Shown one piece after another: positions 1 through 10,008 of a stretch of 64,000 bases of DNA (its first letter is position 1; each line of letters begins with the position of its first letter). The translations under genes were made by a program, and so were the position numbers. This stretch comes from Eubacteriales bacterium (lineage in GTDB: Bacteria; Bacillota; Clostridia; Lachnospirales; Lachnospiraceae): positions 33,643 to 97,642 of the forward strand of contig JAUNGM010000015.1 of the NCBI GenBank assembly GCA_030524545.1, in the 5' to 3' direction. The notes beneath the pieces are model-generated. The model saw only the letters and a program-made list of their open reading frames with translations. It was not told the origin of the DNA and did no database searches.

Positions 1-4
1 TTCT

Positions 5-883
5 ATGATACGTACTATGGAAAATGAATTTCTGCGCATCGGCATTGCAGATGCAGGTGCAGAACTGGTAAGCATTTATGATAAAAAAAATGAGCGCGAG
101 GTTATCTGGCAGGCAGATCCGGCATACTGGAAACGTCACGCCCCTGTACTCTTCCCCAATGTAGGACGTCACTACGGTGATCATTATACCGTAGCCGGAC
201 AGACCTATCCTTCCAGGCAGCATGGTTTTGCCAGGGATACGGAATTCGCCTGCGTGCAGGCAGCCCCGGACTTAGTTACCCATGAAATGCAGTCCTCGGA
301 AGCGACAAAGGCATCCTATCCCTTTGATTTCCTTCTGCAGATCACACATATTCTCTCCGGCCGGGAGCTCCGGGTTATCTGGAAAGTTATAAATCAGAGC
401 GAAACAGACATGTATTTCACCATTGGCGGCCATCCGGCCTTCCGCGTACCGGTGATAGAAGGTACCGGGTTCACGGACTATTCCCTGACCTTTGAAGGTC
501 AGGATTCCCTTCGGTATGTCCTCCTGGATCAGACATCCGGCACAGCTATAGAAGGAAAAGAATGTGATCTGAAGCTGAAAGACGGTACCTGTCCGCTGGA
601 CTCCCATATGTTTGACCATGACGCCCTGGTCTTTGACGGCGGCCAGATTTCCAGGGCAGGCATTCTTCTGCCGGACGGCAGCCCTTATCTGGAACTGCGC
701 TGCGAAGGCTTCCCCAATTTCGGTATCTGGTCTGTTCCCGGTGCCCCCTTTGTCTGCCTGGAGCCATGGATGGGACGCTGTGACAACTGCGGCTATACGG
801 GATCCTTAGAAGAAAAGCCCGGCATCAATGCCCTGAAGCAGGAAGAAATCTTCGAAAAATCCTATACCATTAAGATTTTCTAA
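5..883 (+). CDS. Aldose 1-epimerase family protein (LacX/YeaD-like)
   Basis: A 292-residue protein of the galactose mutarotase-like beta-sandwich fold, cytosolic, expected to interconvert anomers of a sugar or sugar phosphate. The N-terminus has the family pattern MENEFLRIGIADAGAEL, followed by VLFPNVGR near residue 50, QHGFARD near 73 and the GGHPAFRVP segment near 140, where the family places catalytic and substrate-binding residues. Family length is about 290, so it appears complete. The ATG at 5 is only four bases from the window edge, so its ribosome binding site cannot be seen; ATG at 20 is the alternative. The substrate is not determinable from sequence. Confidence 0.85.
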   Translation: MIRTMENEFLRIGIADAGAELVSIYDKKNEREVIWQADPAYWKRHAPVLFPNVGRHYGDHYTVAGQTYPSRQHGFARDTEFACVQAAPDLVTHEMQSSEATKASYPFDFLLQITHILSGRELRVIWKVINQSETDMYFTIGGHPAFRVPVIEGTGFTDYSLTFEGQDSLRYVLLDQTSGTAIEGKECDLKLKDGTCPLDSHMFDHDALVFDGGQISRAGILLPDGSPYLELRCEGFPNFGIWSVPGAPFVCLEPWMGRCDNCGYTGSLEEKPGINALKQEEIFEKSYTIKIF

Positions 884-901
884 ATCATAGACTCCCGTCA
901 A

Positions 902-945
902 AAGGGTGCTGCACCACGAAAAACCAATCATGGAGCAGCACCCTT
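902..945. terminator. Hairpin between convergent genes
   Basis: An 11-bp perfect stem AAGGGTGCTGC (902-912) / GCAGCACCCTT (935-945) lies between the convergent epimerase and transglutaminase-like genes. There is no clear T-run on either side, so termination activity is inferred from position and stem strength. Confidence 0.55.
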
Positions 946-1012
946 AGTCTGATACTCTTATAATTTACGAATTCTCATCATTTCTGCTGAACCGTTCCTA
1001 ATAAACGGAGCG

Positions 1013-3523
1013 TTATCTCTTTGCTGTCTTTACGGAAGAATACCCTCCATATACACGCTTTCCGCTAAACACACGGTAAGCACGAACTCTGTACTGATAG
1101 CTTGCACCTTTCTCCGCAGAAGTATCTATATGGGACAGCGTCCCGCTGTTCACTGTTTTTACAACAGACCATTTGCCGCCGCTATACCGCTGTAACTGAT
1201 ATCCTGTTGCCCCTTTTACTCGTGTCCAGGTATTTTTTAATCCTGTTCCGGTTTTTGATACCGTAAGAGTCGTCTTGCCCAAAGATGTCTTTACACTCTT
1301 TCCGGCCGTATCATACAAGCCATATGTATTGCCTGTTTTTGTATAGGAGCGAACCGTATAAACATAAGCGGTTCCCACTTCAACAGGATATGTTTGTGAG
1401 GAAGTATGGGTGTAGCTGGTAACATCAGCTCCGGCAATAGTGGCAACCCGTTCCCACTTCGTTCCATTTTTTCGGTAAATAAGATAGTGTGTCGCTCCGG
1501 CTGCCTTTTGCCACTTAATGGTCACCTGATTATACGATTTTGCTTTCACACTGACCAGCACCGGTCTGGCAGCGACAGCCTTACCGCCGGTCTTGGCTGA
1601 ATATGCACCGTAGGTAGTCTTGCCGTTTACGGTACAGTAAGCTCTTACCCGATAGTAACAGGTGCTTCCGGTCTTGATCGGATATTCCTTTGAGCTGGTC
1701 TGGGTAAAAGTGGTTCCGGATGTCTTTTGGATCACCTTCCAGGTTTTGCCCTTCAGATAAGAAATTTCATAGCCCGTAGCCCCTTCCACCTTCTTCCAGG
1801 TAAGCTTCAGCTTGTTATACCCTGCGGAACTGATCTTCGTAATTTTGACTGCTGCAGGAATACGCTGTGCTTTGCATTTAGAACAGATGTTTTTCTGAAA
1901 AGAACACTTCAAAACCTTCGACGTACCGCAGACAGAACACTTCGCTGTATGGGTATTATTCTTTTTTGAAGAATATTTCCATTTATGTGCTGTCTTTGGA
2001 ACTGCCGCATAGTTTTCCTCACCGCACTTGGTACACTCTTTGTATTTCAGTCCTTCTGACGTACAATCCGGCTTCAGGATTGTCTTCCATGCACCCCAGC
2101 TATGGGTACATTCACCGCCGGATGGAATATCCGCAGCCTGAACTGTATAATCTGTCACAGAGGTGGGATATTCGTTTTTAAACTCGGCAGAATTATAATC
2201 ACAGAAAATATCATCGGACTCTCTGATATGTTCCTTATCCGCCTCAAAAGATCTGCTCCCTTTCAAAAAATACTTATAATACTCCGGAATCACACCTGCG
2301 TCCCAGGTAGCATCCGTATTGTAAAATGCCCCCCTCAAATAAACGAGATTCCATATATGATTCTCGCTTGGAACCATACGGTTTTCTATTCCAACTTCCA
2401 TCAGCATACGATACATCAGCAGTGCATATCCCTGACAAACCGCTGTTTTATCAATGAGCGCCGCATATGCGGTAAACTGCCGTGTATAGCTGCTGTTTCT
2501 TACATGTGCCTCATCATAAGCGACTGTCCTGCAGATGTAATCATATATCTTCTTTATCCTCATATAAGGCGTTGTCTTTTCTGTGATCTTCAGACTTGCA
2601 AGCACCCGGTTTACCTCACTGGTTACCTTTTGTTCCTGGGCATAAGTTGTGTAAAATACAAAAGGCAGATGAATCGTGTAAGTCATCGTTTTTTCATCTT
2701 TCGTGATCAGCCCCAGCTCCGTCTCCTGAAAATGCCATCTCAGATAATCGCCTTCCCATGGATTTCCCGTCTCTTCAAAAGCCATAAGCAAAAGACTGTA
2801 AACCAGATAATCCCAGCTCTCCTCGTCTACCTCAAACGACAGATGCAGGGAAATATCCACGGTCCCTTTTCTTTTTACCATTGCTGCACGCAGATCATCC
2901 GAGGCCTTAATAACAGCATTTAAATCGGCCTCGTCCACATCTTCGCTTTCAGATCCGGCTGTAAACAGCTCCGGTCCGGCTTCCATCACTACCTCTTCTG
3001 CAGAAGGAGTATCACAGCCGGTTCCAATAGGTGTAAACTCATCAACCCGTTTAATGGGGGCAATTGTGCAGACCACCTGTTTTCCGTCTGTGCTCTGAAA
3101 CAGATCCTCATACTCCCCGTCTGCAAATTCTTCTGTCTGTGCTTCCTCCTCACCGGATGTCAGTATATCTTCCGTATCGGAAAAAATCTCCGTATCTGAC
3201 GCTTCCCCGGCACCCGCTGCTTCCGGGCTGCCTTCTTCGGGAAACAGTTCTTCCGGAAGCATTTCCTCCGGAGGATTTTCTTCCCGGGTATCCTCCTTCG
3301 GGGAAATCTCCTCCTGTGTACCCTCACTAAACACAGCGTCATCCCCGGGCAGATCAGTATCTCCGCTTTCGTTTTCTTTCTCATCTGATGATGAAGCTTC
3401 CTGCATAAAAACAGAGATATCCTCCCCGCCGCTGGAAAATTCCGCCGCAAAAGCCGGAGAAACAGAGGTTATCCACATAACTGCCGATATGATCAGAGCT
3501 ATCAGCTTCTTTTTCTCTTTCAT
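1013..3523 (-). CDS. Secreted transglutaminase-like protein with FN3-like repeats
   Basis: 836 residues. Residues 1-27 form a signal peptide (KKK, hydrophobic core, AFA cleavage region). Residues about 30-145 are low-complexity and very rich in Glu, Ser and Pro. A transglutaminase-like fold spans about 320-440, with a plausible Cys-His-Asp triad at C363 (TAVCQGYA), H389 (ENHIWNLV) and D404 (NTDATWD). Residues 472-550 hold spaced Cys and His pairs (CTKCGEE, CSVCG, CSKCKAQ) that look like repeated zinc-ribbon or disulfide modules. Three fibronectin-III-like repeats follow at about 556-836, each with a W-K-x-x-x-GATGY/H signature. There is no LPXTG or SLH anchor. Start ATG 3523 has GGAG upstream. 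The role may be peptidoglycan-peptide or protein crosslinking or proteolysis outside the cell; the exact function is unknown. Confidence 0.8.
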   Translation of the reverse strand: MKEKKKLIALIISAVMWITSVSPAFAAEFSSGGEDISVFMQEASSSDEKENESGDTDLPGDDAVFSEGTQEEISPKEDTREENPPEEMLPEELFPEEGSPEAAGAGEASDTEIFSDTEDILTSGEEEAQTEEFADGEYEDLFQSTDGKQVVCTIAPIKRVDEFTPIGTGCDTPSAEEVVMEAGPELFTAGSESEDVDEADLNAVIKASDDLRAAMVKRKGTVDISLHLSFEVDEESWDYLVYSLLLMAFEETGNPWEGDYLRWHFQETELGLITKDEKTMTYTIHLPFVFYTTYAQEQKVTSEVNRVLASLKITEKTTPYMRIKKIYDYICRTVAYDEAHVRNSSYTRQFTAYAALIDKTAVCQGYALLMYRMLMEVGIENRMVPSENHIWNLVYLRGAFYNTDATWDAGVIPEYYKYFLKGSRSFEADKEHIRESDDIFCDYNSAEFKNEYPTSVTDYTVQAADIPSGGECTHSWGAWKTILKPDCTSEGLKYKECTKCGEENYAAVPKTAHKWKYSSKKNNTHTAKCSVCGTSKVLKCSFQKNICSKCKAQRIPAAVKITKISSAGYNKLKLTWKKVEGATGYEISYLKGKTWKVIQKTSGTTFTQTSSKEYPIKTGSTCYYRVRAYCTVNGKTTYGAYSAKTGGKAVAARPVLVSVKAKSYNQVTIKWQKAAGATHYLIYRKNGTKWERVATIAGADVTSYTHTSSQTYPVEVGTAYVYTVRSYTKTGNTYGLYDTAGKSVKTSLGKTTLTVSKTGTGLKNTWTRVKGATGYQLQRYSGGKWSVVKTVNSGTLSHIDTSAEKGASYQYRVRAYRVFSGKRVYGGYSSVKTAKR

Positions 3524-3549
3524 GTCACTCCATTCTCCTTTCTTTGAAT

Positions 3550-3586
3550 CTTAAGAAGAAGGGAGCGCTCCCTGGGGCACTCCCTT
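3550..3586 (-). terminator. Intrinsic terminator of glyS
   Basis: On the minus strand a 10-bp stem (3577-3586 pairing with 3559-3568, one G-T wobble) is followed by the T-rich CTTCTTCTT, about 50 bases after the glyS stop. Confidence 0.7.
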
Positions 3587-3638
3587 ATCCTGTTATACTT
3601 CTCAGCCCGTAATGTGCTGTCTCATCATTATGCTGCTA

Positions 3639-5033
3639 TTAAAATGTAAACTTGTCTGCAAAATAAGCATCCAGCTCGTCAATCTTCACACGAACCTGTT
3701 CCATTGTATCACGATCACGGATCGTTACGGCGCCGTCTGTCTCAGACTCAAAATCATAGGTGATACAGAACGGAGTTCCGATCTCATCCTGTCTTCTGTA
3801 GCGTTTACCAATATTACCGCGGTCATCATACTCGCAGTTGTATTTCTTAGAAAGCTGCTGATAGATTTTCTCCGCACCTTCATTCAATTTTTTGGAGAGA
3901 GGAAGCACGCCGATCTTTACTGGAGCCAGTACCGGATGGAAGTGAAGAACGGTACGTACATCATTCTTCTCTGCATCCAGAACCTCTTCGTCATATGCAC
4001 TGCAGAGGAATGCCAGTACCATACGGTCAGCACCCAGAGACGGCTCAATGACATAAGGAACGTATTTCTGCTTCTTCTCATCATCAAAGTAGCTCATATC
4101 CTGGCCGGAAACATTCTGATGCTGGGTCAGGTCATAATCGGTTCTGTCAGCAATACCCCAAAGCTCGCCCCAGCCGAACGGGAACAAAAATTCCACATCC
4201 GTGGTAGCCTTGCTGTAGAAGCTCAGTTCTTCTTTGTCGTGGTCACGGTAACGTACTTCGTCTTCTTTCAGTCCAAGAGAGCTCAGCCAGTCAAGGCAGA
4301 ACTTCTTCCAATACGCAAACCATTCAAGATCCGTATCCGGCTCGCAGAAAAATTCCAGCTCCATCTGCTCAAACTCACGTGTACGGAAAGTGAAGTTTCC
4401 GGGTGTGATCTCGTTACGGAAGGATTTACCGATCTGTCCGATACCAAATGGAATCTTCTTGCGGGATGTTCTCTGCACATTCTTGAAGTTGACAAAGATA
4501 CCCTGTGCGGTTTCCGGTCTTAAATATACGGTATTCTTGGCATCCTCGGTAACACCCTGGAAAGTCTTGAACATCAGATTAAACTGACGGATATCTGTAA
4601 AGTTATGTTTGCCGCAGGTCGGGCACGGAACTTCATGTTCCTTAATAAATGCCATCATTTCTTCCTGGGACCATGCATCTACGGTACCTTCCAGCTTGAT
4701 GTCATGCTCTTCGCAGTAATCTTCGATCAGCTTGTCCGCACGGAAACGCTCATGGCATTCCTTACAGTCCATCAGCGGGTCGGAAAATCCGCCCAGATGT
4801 CCGGATGCCACCCATGTCTGAGGGTTCATCAGAATCGCACAGTCCACACCAACATTATAGGGGGACTCCTGAATAAATTTCTGCCACCATGCACGCTTTA
4901 CATTATTCTTCAGCTCAACGCCAAGATTGCCGTAATCCCAGGTATTGGCCAGACCGCCGTAAATCTCGGAGCCTGGATAGACGAAACCTCTGGCCTTGGC
5001 CAGGGCTACAATTTTCTCCATTGTTTTTTCCAT
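3639..5033 (-). CDS. glyS: Glycine--tRNA ligase (alpha2-type class II GlyRS)
   Basis: 464 residues, charging tRNA-Gly in the cytosol. The N-terminus [20 protein letters not shown] is characteristic of the dimeric GlyRS found in Gram-positive bacteria. Class II motif 2 is visible as [21 protein letters not shown], motif 3 as [13 protein letters not shown] near the C-terminal third, and the anticodon-binding domain starts at about residue 355. Start ATG 5033 was chosen because it has AGGAG six bases upstream and yields the conserved MEKTMEK start; an in-frame ATG at 5063 has no such site. No T-box consensus was found in the leader, which is notable because many Firmicute synthetase genes carry one. 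Confidence 0.96.
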   Translation of the reverse strand: MEKTMEKIVALAKARGFVYPGSEIYGGLANTWDYGNLGVELKNNVKRAWWQKFIQESPYNVGVDCAILMNPQTWVASGHLGGFSDPLMDCKECHERFRADKLIEDYCEEHDIKLEGTVDAWSQEEMMAFIKEHEVPCPTCGKHNFTDIRQFNLMFKTFQGVTEDAKNTVYLRPETAQGIFVNFKNVQRTSRKKIPFGIGQIGKSFRNEITPGNFTFRTREFEQMELEFFCEPDTDLEWFAYWKKFCLDWLSSLGLKEDEVRYRDHDKEELSFYSKATTDVEFLFPFGWGELWGIADRTDYDLTQHQNVSGQDMSYFDDEKKQKYVPYVIEPSLGADRMVLAFLCSAYDEEVLDAEKNDVRTVLHFHPVLAPVKIGVLPLSKKLNEGAEKIYQQLSKKYNCEYDDRGNIGKRYRRQDEIGTPFCITYDFESETDGAVTIRDRDTMEQVRVKIDELDAYFADKFTF

Positions 5034-5167
5034 GATATCTCTCCTCATTTTCTCTATTGCCAACTGTTTTCCCTTAACGCGCAGGCGCCGGCTCCGAAGG
5101 AGTCTGTATTACGGAATGCCCGTATAGATATGCCTTATCGCGCAGGACAGTTATGTCAATTATCATA

Positions 5168-5195
5168 ATTATACCATCAATAAATTTTTTTTCAA
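5168..5195 (-). promoter_or_regulatory. Predicted sigma-A promoter of glyS
   Basis: Minus-strand -35 TTGAAA (5190-5195) and -10 TATAAT (5168-5173) with a 16-base spacer. The -35 overlaps the end of recO, and the leader to the glyS start would be about 125 bases. Confidence 0.7.
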
Positions 5196-5953
5196 GTAGT
5201 TAAGCTCATCACTTCCAGAATCTCCAGGCTTTTAAAACGCCTGTCCGTATTGAAAGCAGTATATCTGCGGATATGATACTCCAATTCCTCCAGAACTTCC
5301 TCTTTTACGGTAAAAGTATATAACTTTCCCATAGGCGCACTGATGATAAACTGCATGGCATACAACGCTGCGCCGGATATCCTTACCGCATCCCGTACCC
5401 CCATGGCACACCTGCCGCAAAGCACTCCATGCTCATTCTGGGAAAAAAATGCCGGTTCTCCCTGTACGTTCCCGCTTCCGCAGGAGACACAGCCATGTAC
5501 CTGCGGGCCAATCCCCTGCACGGCCATGGTCCGCAGCTCATACACGCAGCGTACCAGCCGGTCGTCAATATGAGGGTTCAGAAGTGCCTTCACAGTTACA
5601 TAAAGAAGATTCATCATCTCCCGTTCATCGGTTCCCTCCCTGCCGAAATAATCCGCCAGTTCCAGAAAATAGTAACCATAATAGATTCCCGGCTGCATTC
5701 CTGCCAGTTCCACAAAATGATGAGTCACGGATACCTGATTGAGATTATAGCTGCTTCTCCCCTCATACAGGGTAAAAGCTCCGAAAACAAACGGATTTGC
5801 TGCTGCCATAAACGGGCTGTTCAACCGTCTGGCTCCTTTAGCAAACGCGGATATCTTGCCCCGCTCCCTTGTAAGAAGGACGATACGCTTATCGTATTCT
5901 CCGATGGGCATAGCGGACAACACCACTCCCTGTACTGTAATCAGGTCACTCAT
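5192..5953 (-). CDS. recO: DNA repair protein RecO
   Basis: 253 residues. RecO binds SSB and single-stranded DNA and helps load RecA in gap repair. An N-terminal OB fold (residues about 1-80; GVVLSAMPIGEYD, KGARRLNSPF), a helical middle and a zinc site formed by CVSCG and CGRC at about 155-185 are visible. It follows era with only three bases between the era stop and the ATG, so it is probably co-transcribed and translationally coupled. Era-RecO adjacency is common in Firmicutes. Confidence 0.95.
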   Translation of the reverse strand: MSDLITVQGVVLSAMPIGEYDKRIVLLTRERGKISAFAKGARRLNSPFMAAANPFVFGAFTLYEGRSSYNLNQVSVTHHFVELAGMQPGIYYGYYFLELADYFGREGTDEREMMNLLYVTVKALLNPHIDDRLVRCVYELRTMAVQGIGPQVHGCVSCGSGNVQGEPAFFSQNEHGVLCGRCAMGVRDAVRISGAALYAMQFIISAPMGKLYTFTVKEEVLEELEYHIRRYTAFNTDRRFKSLEILEVMSLTT

Positions 5954-5956
5954 GGA

Positions 5957-6865
5957 TTAAATTTCCTTCTTATCATAGCCAAAATTCCTGATCATGAAGT
6001 CACTGTCCCGCCAGTCCTTCTTCACTTTCACCCACAATTTCAGATTTACACCGGATTCCAGCATCCTCTCAAGTTCAAAGCGGGCATTGCTGCCGATCTT
6101 TTTCAGCATGCTCCCCTGCTTGCCGATGATGATCCCTTTATGGGATTCCCTCTCGCAGATGATCGTTGCTTCAATATCGACTATGGGCTTTCCTCCCGAG
6201 CGGCGCTTCATTTTATCAATGGCTACGGCAATTCCGTGAGGGATTTCCGCATCCAGGGCATGAAGTGCTTTTTCACGGATGATTTCTGCCGCAATCTGCC
6301 GCTGTGGCTGGTCTGTTACCGTATCCTCATCATAGAACATGGGACCATATGGCAGGTACTTAAAAATACTTGTTATGATATCTTCCGTATTCATTCCCCG
6401 CAGAGCTGATACAGGAATGATCTCGTCAAACTCATAAATTCTCCGGTATGTGTCAATGGATCGTAGGATTTCCTCCTTTTCTACGGTATCCACCTTGTTA
6501 ATAACCAAAATCACAGGAATATGCAGTCCGGCAAGCTGCTGTGCGATGTGCTGCTCCCCGGCACCGACAAATGTCGTCGGCTCTACCAGCCAGAGAATCA
6601 CATCTACCTCCTTCAGGGTACGTTCTGCCACCTGCACCATATATTCTCCCAATTTATTCTTAGCCTTATGGATTCCCGGTGTATCCAGAAACACGATCTG
6701 ACCATCCTCACACGTATACACTGTCTGAATACGGTTTCTGGTGGTCTGTGGCTTCTTGGAGGTAATGGCAATCTTCTGGCCGATCAGATGATTCATCAGT
6801 GTGGATTTGCCCACATTCGGCCGCCCGATGATCGCCACAAATCCCGATTTAAAATTATCCTTCAT
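5957..6865 (-). CDS. era: GTPase Era
   Basis: 302 residues. Era is an essential GTPase that binds the 3' end of 16S rRNA and takes part in 30S maturation. G1 GRPNVGKST (residues about 14-22), the switch II motif DTPGI near 60, and G4 NKVD near 121 are intact; a C-terminal KH domain contains GIIIGKQGSMLKKIG near 243. Length is typical. Start ATG 6865 is preceded by a GAGAGGAT-type site. It precedes recO directly. Confidence 0.97.
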   Translation of the reverse strand: MKDNFKSGFVAIIGRPNVGKSTLMNHLIGQKIAITSKKPQTTRNRIQTVYTCEDGQIVFLDTPGIHKAKNKLGEYMVQVAERTLKEVDVILWLVEPTTFVGAGEQHIAQQLAGLHIPVILVINKVDTVEKEEILRSIDTYRRIYEFDEIIPVSALRGMNTEDIITSIFKYLPYGPMFYDEDTVTDQPQRQIAAEIIREKALHALDAEIPHGIAVAIDKMKRRSGGKPIVDIEATIICERESHKGIIIGKQGSMLKKIGSNARFELERMLESGVNLKLWVKVKKDWRDSDFMIRNFGYDKKEI

Positions 6866-6937
6866 CTATTCTATCCTCTCCCGATTATTCCTCTTACATT
6901 ACTGTCCGGTTCATAACAGCAATCTCTCACCCGAATT

Positions 6938-9868
6938 TTATACCTGGCCGGCGATCAGATGTTTGATTTCTCCAAACAGGCTCTGCTCCTCACGGATTGC
7001 TTTTTCGCTTCCCACTACACAGATTGCACCATCAGACAGAACGGCCTCTACCAGCGGAGCCAGCGCCTGCATGTCTTCCACCGTTGCATCCAGGATCTGA
7101 TCCCGCTCTTTCTGGATCATCTCTTCCGTAACACCGCAGAAATAAGCGGTTTTTGAGACATTTCCCTTCATCTGGGGTGTCTTCGGCACATCCTTGCCGC
7201 TGATGGTTCCGATGATATATTTGGTCATCTCGCGCTCATCCGCATGGAACGACCGGATATACTCCGGTACCCCCTTGTATACTTCCAGAGTATTTTTTAA
7301 ATGAGGATCGCGGTAGGATACAAAATAACTCTCTCCGTTTCTGCGGAATCCGCTCATGCATCCATAGGCACCGCCCTTTACGCGAAGATTCATCCACAGA
7401 TAATCATAACTTAACGCCACTTTCAGAATTTCCAGAGCGCCTGTGTATTCCAGGCCTTTTTTACGGAAGTTGCCTGTCTGTGCTACATACTGCACCTGTC
7501 CCGCTGTCATAAATCCCTCATTCTTCTTTTCGCACGGCATCTTTTCTTCGGATGTTTCTGCAAAAGAAGTATAGAGATTCTGCTTAAGGGAAACAGACAA
7601 TGCTTTCACCTGCTCTACGGATTCCTGTTCGCCGGTATAACTGATCATAAGATATTCCGGGCGGAGGATTTCTGCCATCAACTGCCGAAGCTTTTCTATA
7701 AGTTCTTCTTTTCGGCTGTCAAATTCCCTTTCCAATTTTTCAATAAACTGATAATATCCGATTCCGGCCATCTCATCCTGAAAAGCCGCCATCGGCGAGC
7801 TGTAGGAAGAGGCCCGCAGCACGGCGGTACCATGTCCGGCGCTTACCAGATTGACCTGCGCTCTGGATTTCACCTGTGCAATAATCTCATAAAGGCGCTT
7901 TGTATCCTCCGGTCTGGAAGACACAAGGATTTCTTTTATCATATCAAAAAAGAAAGTCATTTTTGTATACAGGGCTTTCCCGCGAACGGAAAACATGGCG
8001 CGGAACCCTTCTGTGGAATCTGCCTGCTCAAACACTTCTACACCGCACTGAATCCCGCCGGTACCTGCATTAATTTCATTAAAGAGGTCGCCGTAGGAGA
8101 AGTGTTCCGTGTCCACATACCCCAGTACAGATTTCAGCAGGCCAAGATAAGGTACCTTCTCCGGGCTTAAATGCTTCAGGTCAAATAAAAGATCCACATA
8201 GCCGATACCGTTGGTACACACATCATGGTACAGGAACAGACTTCCGTCCGCATCCAGCTCTTCATTGTAAAAATGCCCTGCTTCTCTGCGGATATCCTCC
8301 CGCTTCAGCATAGGAATGCAGGCAAGTGCCTCCGGCGCCTCTTCGCTTTCCTGATATTCCACCAGGCTTTCCGTCTTCTTCACAAGCTGCCGGAGTTCTT
8401 CTTCGGACAAGCTTCTTCTGTAAGCCTCCAGCTTCTCCTCAAGGGCCTTTTCTCTTTTCGCCGCCAGGCCTTTTACAGGAACCAGAGTCAATACGGAACC
8501 ATGTGGATTATCAAGCAGATAAGTTTCGATCAATTTTTCAAAATATCCCTCATGCACCGCTTTTTTCAGATAATCAAATACCTCAAGAAGCTTCACGGAA
8601 ACAAATGGATCTTCATCATCATACAGCCAGTTTCCCAAAATATCCAGGCTGTACATCAGCCCCTTCGGATAGGATGAAAAATCGGCTTCCCTGTAACGGA
8701 ATTCAAAATAATTAATCCCGGCTTCCACAGCCTTGACATCAATTCCGTCCTTTACGATGTCCTTAAGAACCTTCCGGATAATCGAAACAAATTCGTCTTT
8801 TTTATCAGGATTGGAGCCTTTGGCAATGACATCAAAATATGGCTGGCGGATTCCGTCCTCATAGGCACCATAAATGTCCTTGCCGACTCCCGCATCCAGC
8901 AATGCCTTTTTCAGAGGTGCTCCCGGCGCACTCAACAGCGCATAATCCAGCACCTCAAAAGCAGTGCATAATGTCATATCCATGGCAGTTCCAACAACCC
9001 GGTTATAAGAAAGATACGTGTTATCCCGGGTTCCCTCATTTTCGGACACAGGATACTCCATGGTCACATCACGGCAGGCTTCAAATGCCTTCTGCTCCTT
9101 CACTTCGGAATCGACGGTCAGGGCATCAAAAGCAGAAAGATAATGTTTATCAATAAAGTCCAGTTTTTCTGCCATATCCATATTTCCGTAAAGATAGATG
9201 TAACTGTTGGACGGATGGTAATACTGTCTGTGAAAAGCCAGAAATTCCTCATAGGACAGTTCCGGAATGTTCTCCGGATTGCCTCCGGATTCATAGCCAT
9301 AGGTGGTGTCAGGGAACAGGGAATTCATGATTTCCCGCTCCAGCACTTCATCCGGAGAAGAAAACGCTCCCTTCATCTCGTTATAGACCACGCCGTTATA
9401 GGTCAGAGGGCCCTCCGTGCTTTCCAGATGATAGCTCCAGCCTTCCTGACGGAAAATCTCTTCTTTTTGGTAAATATTAGGATAAAAAACCGCATCCAGA
9501 TAAACGTGCATCAGGTTCTGGAAATCCTGGTCATTACAGCTTGCTACAGGATAGCAGGTCTTATCCGGATATGTCATGGCATTCAAAAAAGTGTTCAAAG
9601 AGCCCTTCACCAGTTCCACAAAAGGATCCTTCAGCGGAAACTCCCTGGAACCGCACAGCACACTGTGCTCAAGGATATGAGCGACGCCGGTGCTGTTCCT
9701 GGGCGTTGTACGAAAGGCAATATTGAACACCTTATTTTCGTCATCATTCTCAATAAGCATAACTCTGGCACCGGTTTTTCTGTGGCGCAGGAGCCAGCCA
9801 GTGGAATGAATATCTGTTAAATTTTCTTCTTGGATTACTTCGTATGCAGACAAAGCTTCTTTTTTCAT
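6938..9868 (-). CDS. M16C insulinase-family metalloprotease (presequence-protease-like)
   Basis: 976 residues. Zinc peptidase of the M16C subfamily, the single-chain clamshell enzymes that degrade short unstructured peptides. The inverted zinc motif HXXEH is seen as HILEH at about residue 72, in STGVAHILEHSVLCGS, and the downstream Glu region (YNEMKGAFSSPDEV) is present. The two-half architecture and the length (about 970) match the family. Start ATG 9868 has GGAGG six bases upstream; a longer in-frame extension to 9961 runs across the promoter and was discarded. There is no signal peptide, so it is expected to be cytosolic and to turn over peptides; the native substrate is unknown. Confidence 0.9.
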   Translation of the reverse strand: MKKEALSAYEVIQEENLTDIHSTGWLLRHRKTGARVMLIENDDENKVFNIAFRTTPRNSTGVAHILEHSVLCGSREFPLKDPFVELVKGSLNTFLNAMTYPDKTCYPVASCNDQDFQNLMHVYLDAVFYPNIYQKEEIFRQEGWSYHLESTEGPLTYNGVVYNEMKGAFSSPDEVLEREIMNSLFPDTTYGYESGGNPENIPELSYEEFLAFHRQYYHPSNSYIYLYGNMDMAEKLDFIDKHYLSAFDALTVDSEVKEQKAFEACRDVTMEYPVSENEGTRDNTYLSYNRVVGTAMDMTLCTAFEVLDYALLSAPGAPLKKALLDAGVGKDIYGAYEDGIRQPYFDVIAKGSNPDKKDEFVSIIRKVLKDIVKDGIDVKAVEAGINYFEFRYREADFSSYPKGLMYSLDILGNWLYDDEDPFVSVKLLEVFDYLKKAVHEGYFEKLIETYLLDNPHGSVLTLVPVKGLAAKREKALEEKLEAYRRSLSEEELRQLVKKTESLVEYQESEEAPEALACIPMLKREDIRREAGHFYNEELDADGSLFLYHDVCTNGIGYVDLLFDLKHLSPEKVPYLGLLKSVLGYVDTEHFSYGDLFNEINAGTGGIQCGVEVFEQADSTEGFRAMFSVRGKALYTKMTFFFDMIKEILVSSRPEDTKRLYEIIAQVKSRAQVNLVSAGHGTAVLRASSYSSPMAAFQDEMAGIGYYQFIEKLEREFDSRKEELIEKLRQLMAEILRPEYLMISYTGEQESVEQVKALSVSLKQNLYTSFAETSEEKMPCEKKNEGFMTAGQVQYVAQTGNFRKKGLEYTGALEILKVALSYDYLWMNLRVKGGAYGCMSGFRRNGESYFVSYRDPHLKNTLEVYKGVPEYIRSFHADEREMTKYIIGTISGKDVPKTPQMKGNVSKTAYFCGVTEEMIQKERDQILDATVEDMQALAPLVEAVLSDGAICVVGSEKAIREEQSLFGEIKHLIAGQV

Positions 9869-9931
9869 TCTTTCCTCCAGCAGTTTTTTATTATATTTTG
9901 CTATATTTTTACATATCTTATTCCCGATAGC

Positions 9932-9961
9932 ATTATAACATTCTTCCTGCCGGAAGTCCAA
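9932..9961 (-). promoter_or_regulatory. Predicted promoter of the M16C protease
   Basis: Minus-strand -35 TTGGAC (9956-9961), 18-base spacer, -10 TATAAT (9932-9937) preceded by TGT, an extended -10. Confidence 0.65.
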
Positions 9962-10008
9962 TCATTCCATAAAAATGGATATTCGTCATCCGCTTTTGCC
10001 GGCCGTGG

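Noticed and set aside
2102-2923. 273-codon plus-strand open frame
   Set aside because: Antisense to the transglutaminase-like gene; the minus-strand frame has a signal peptide and clear domains.
5034-5160. T-box riboswitch for glyS
   Set aside because: No GGGTGGNACCGCG-type T-box sequence or specifier hairpin was seen in the leader.
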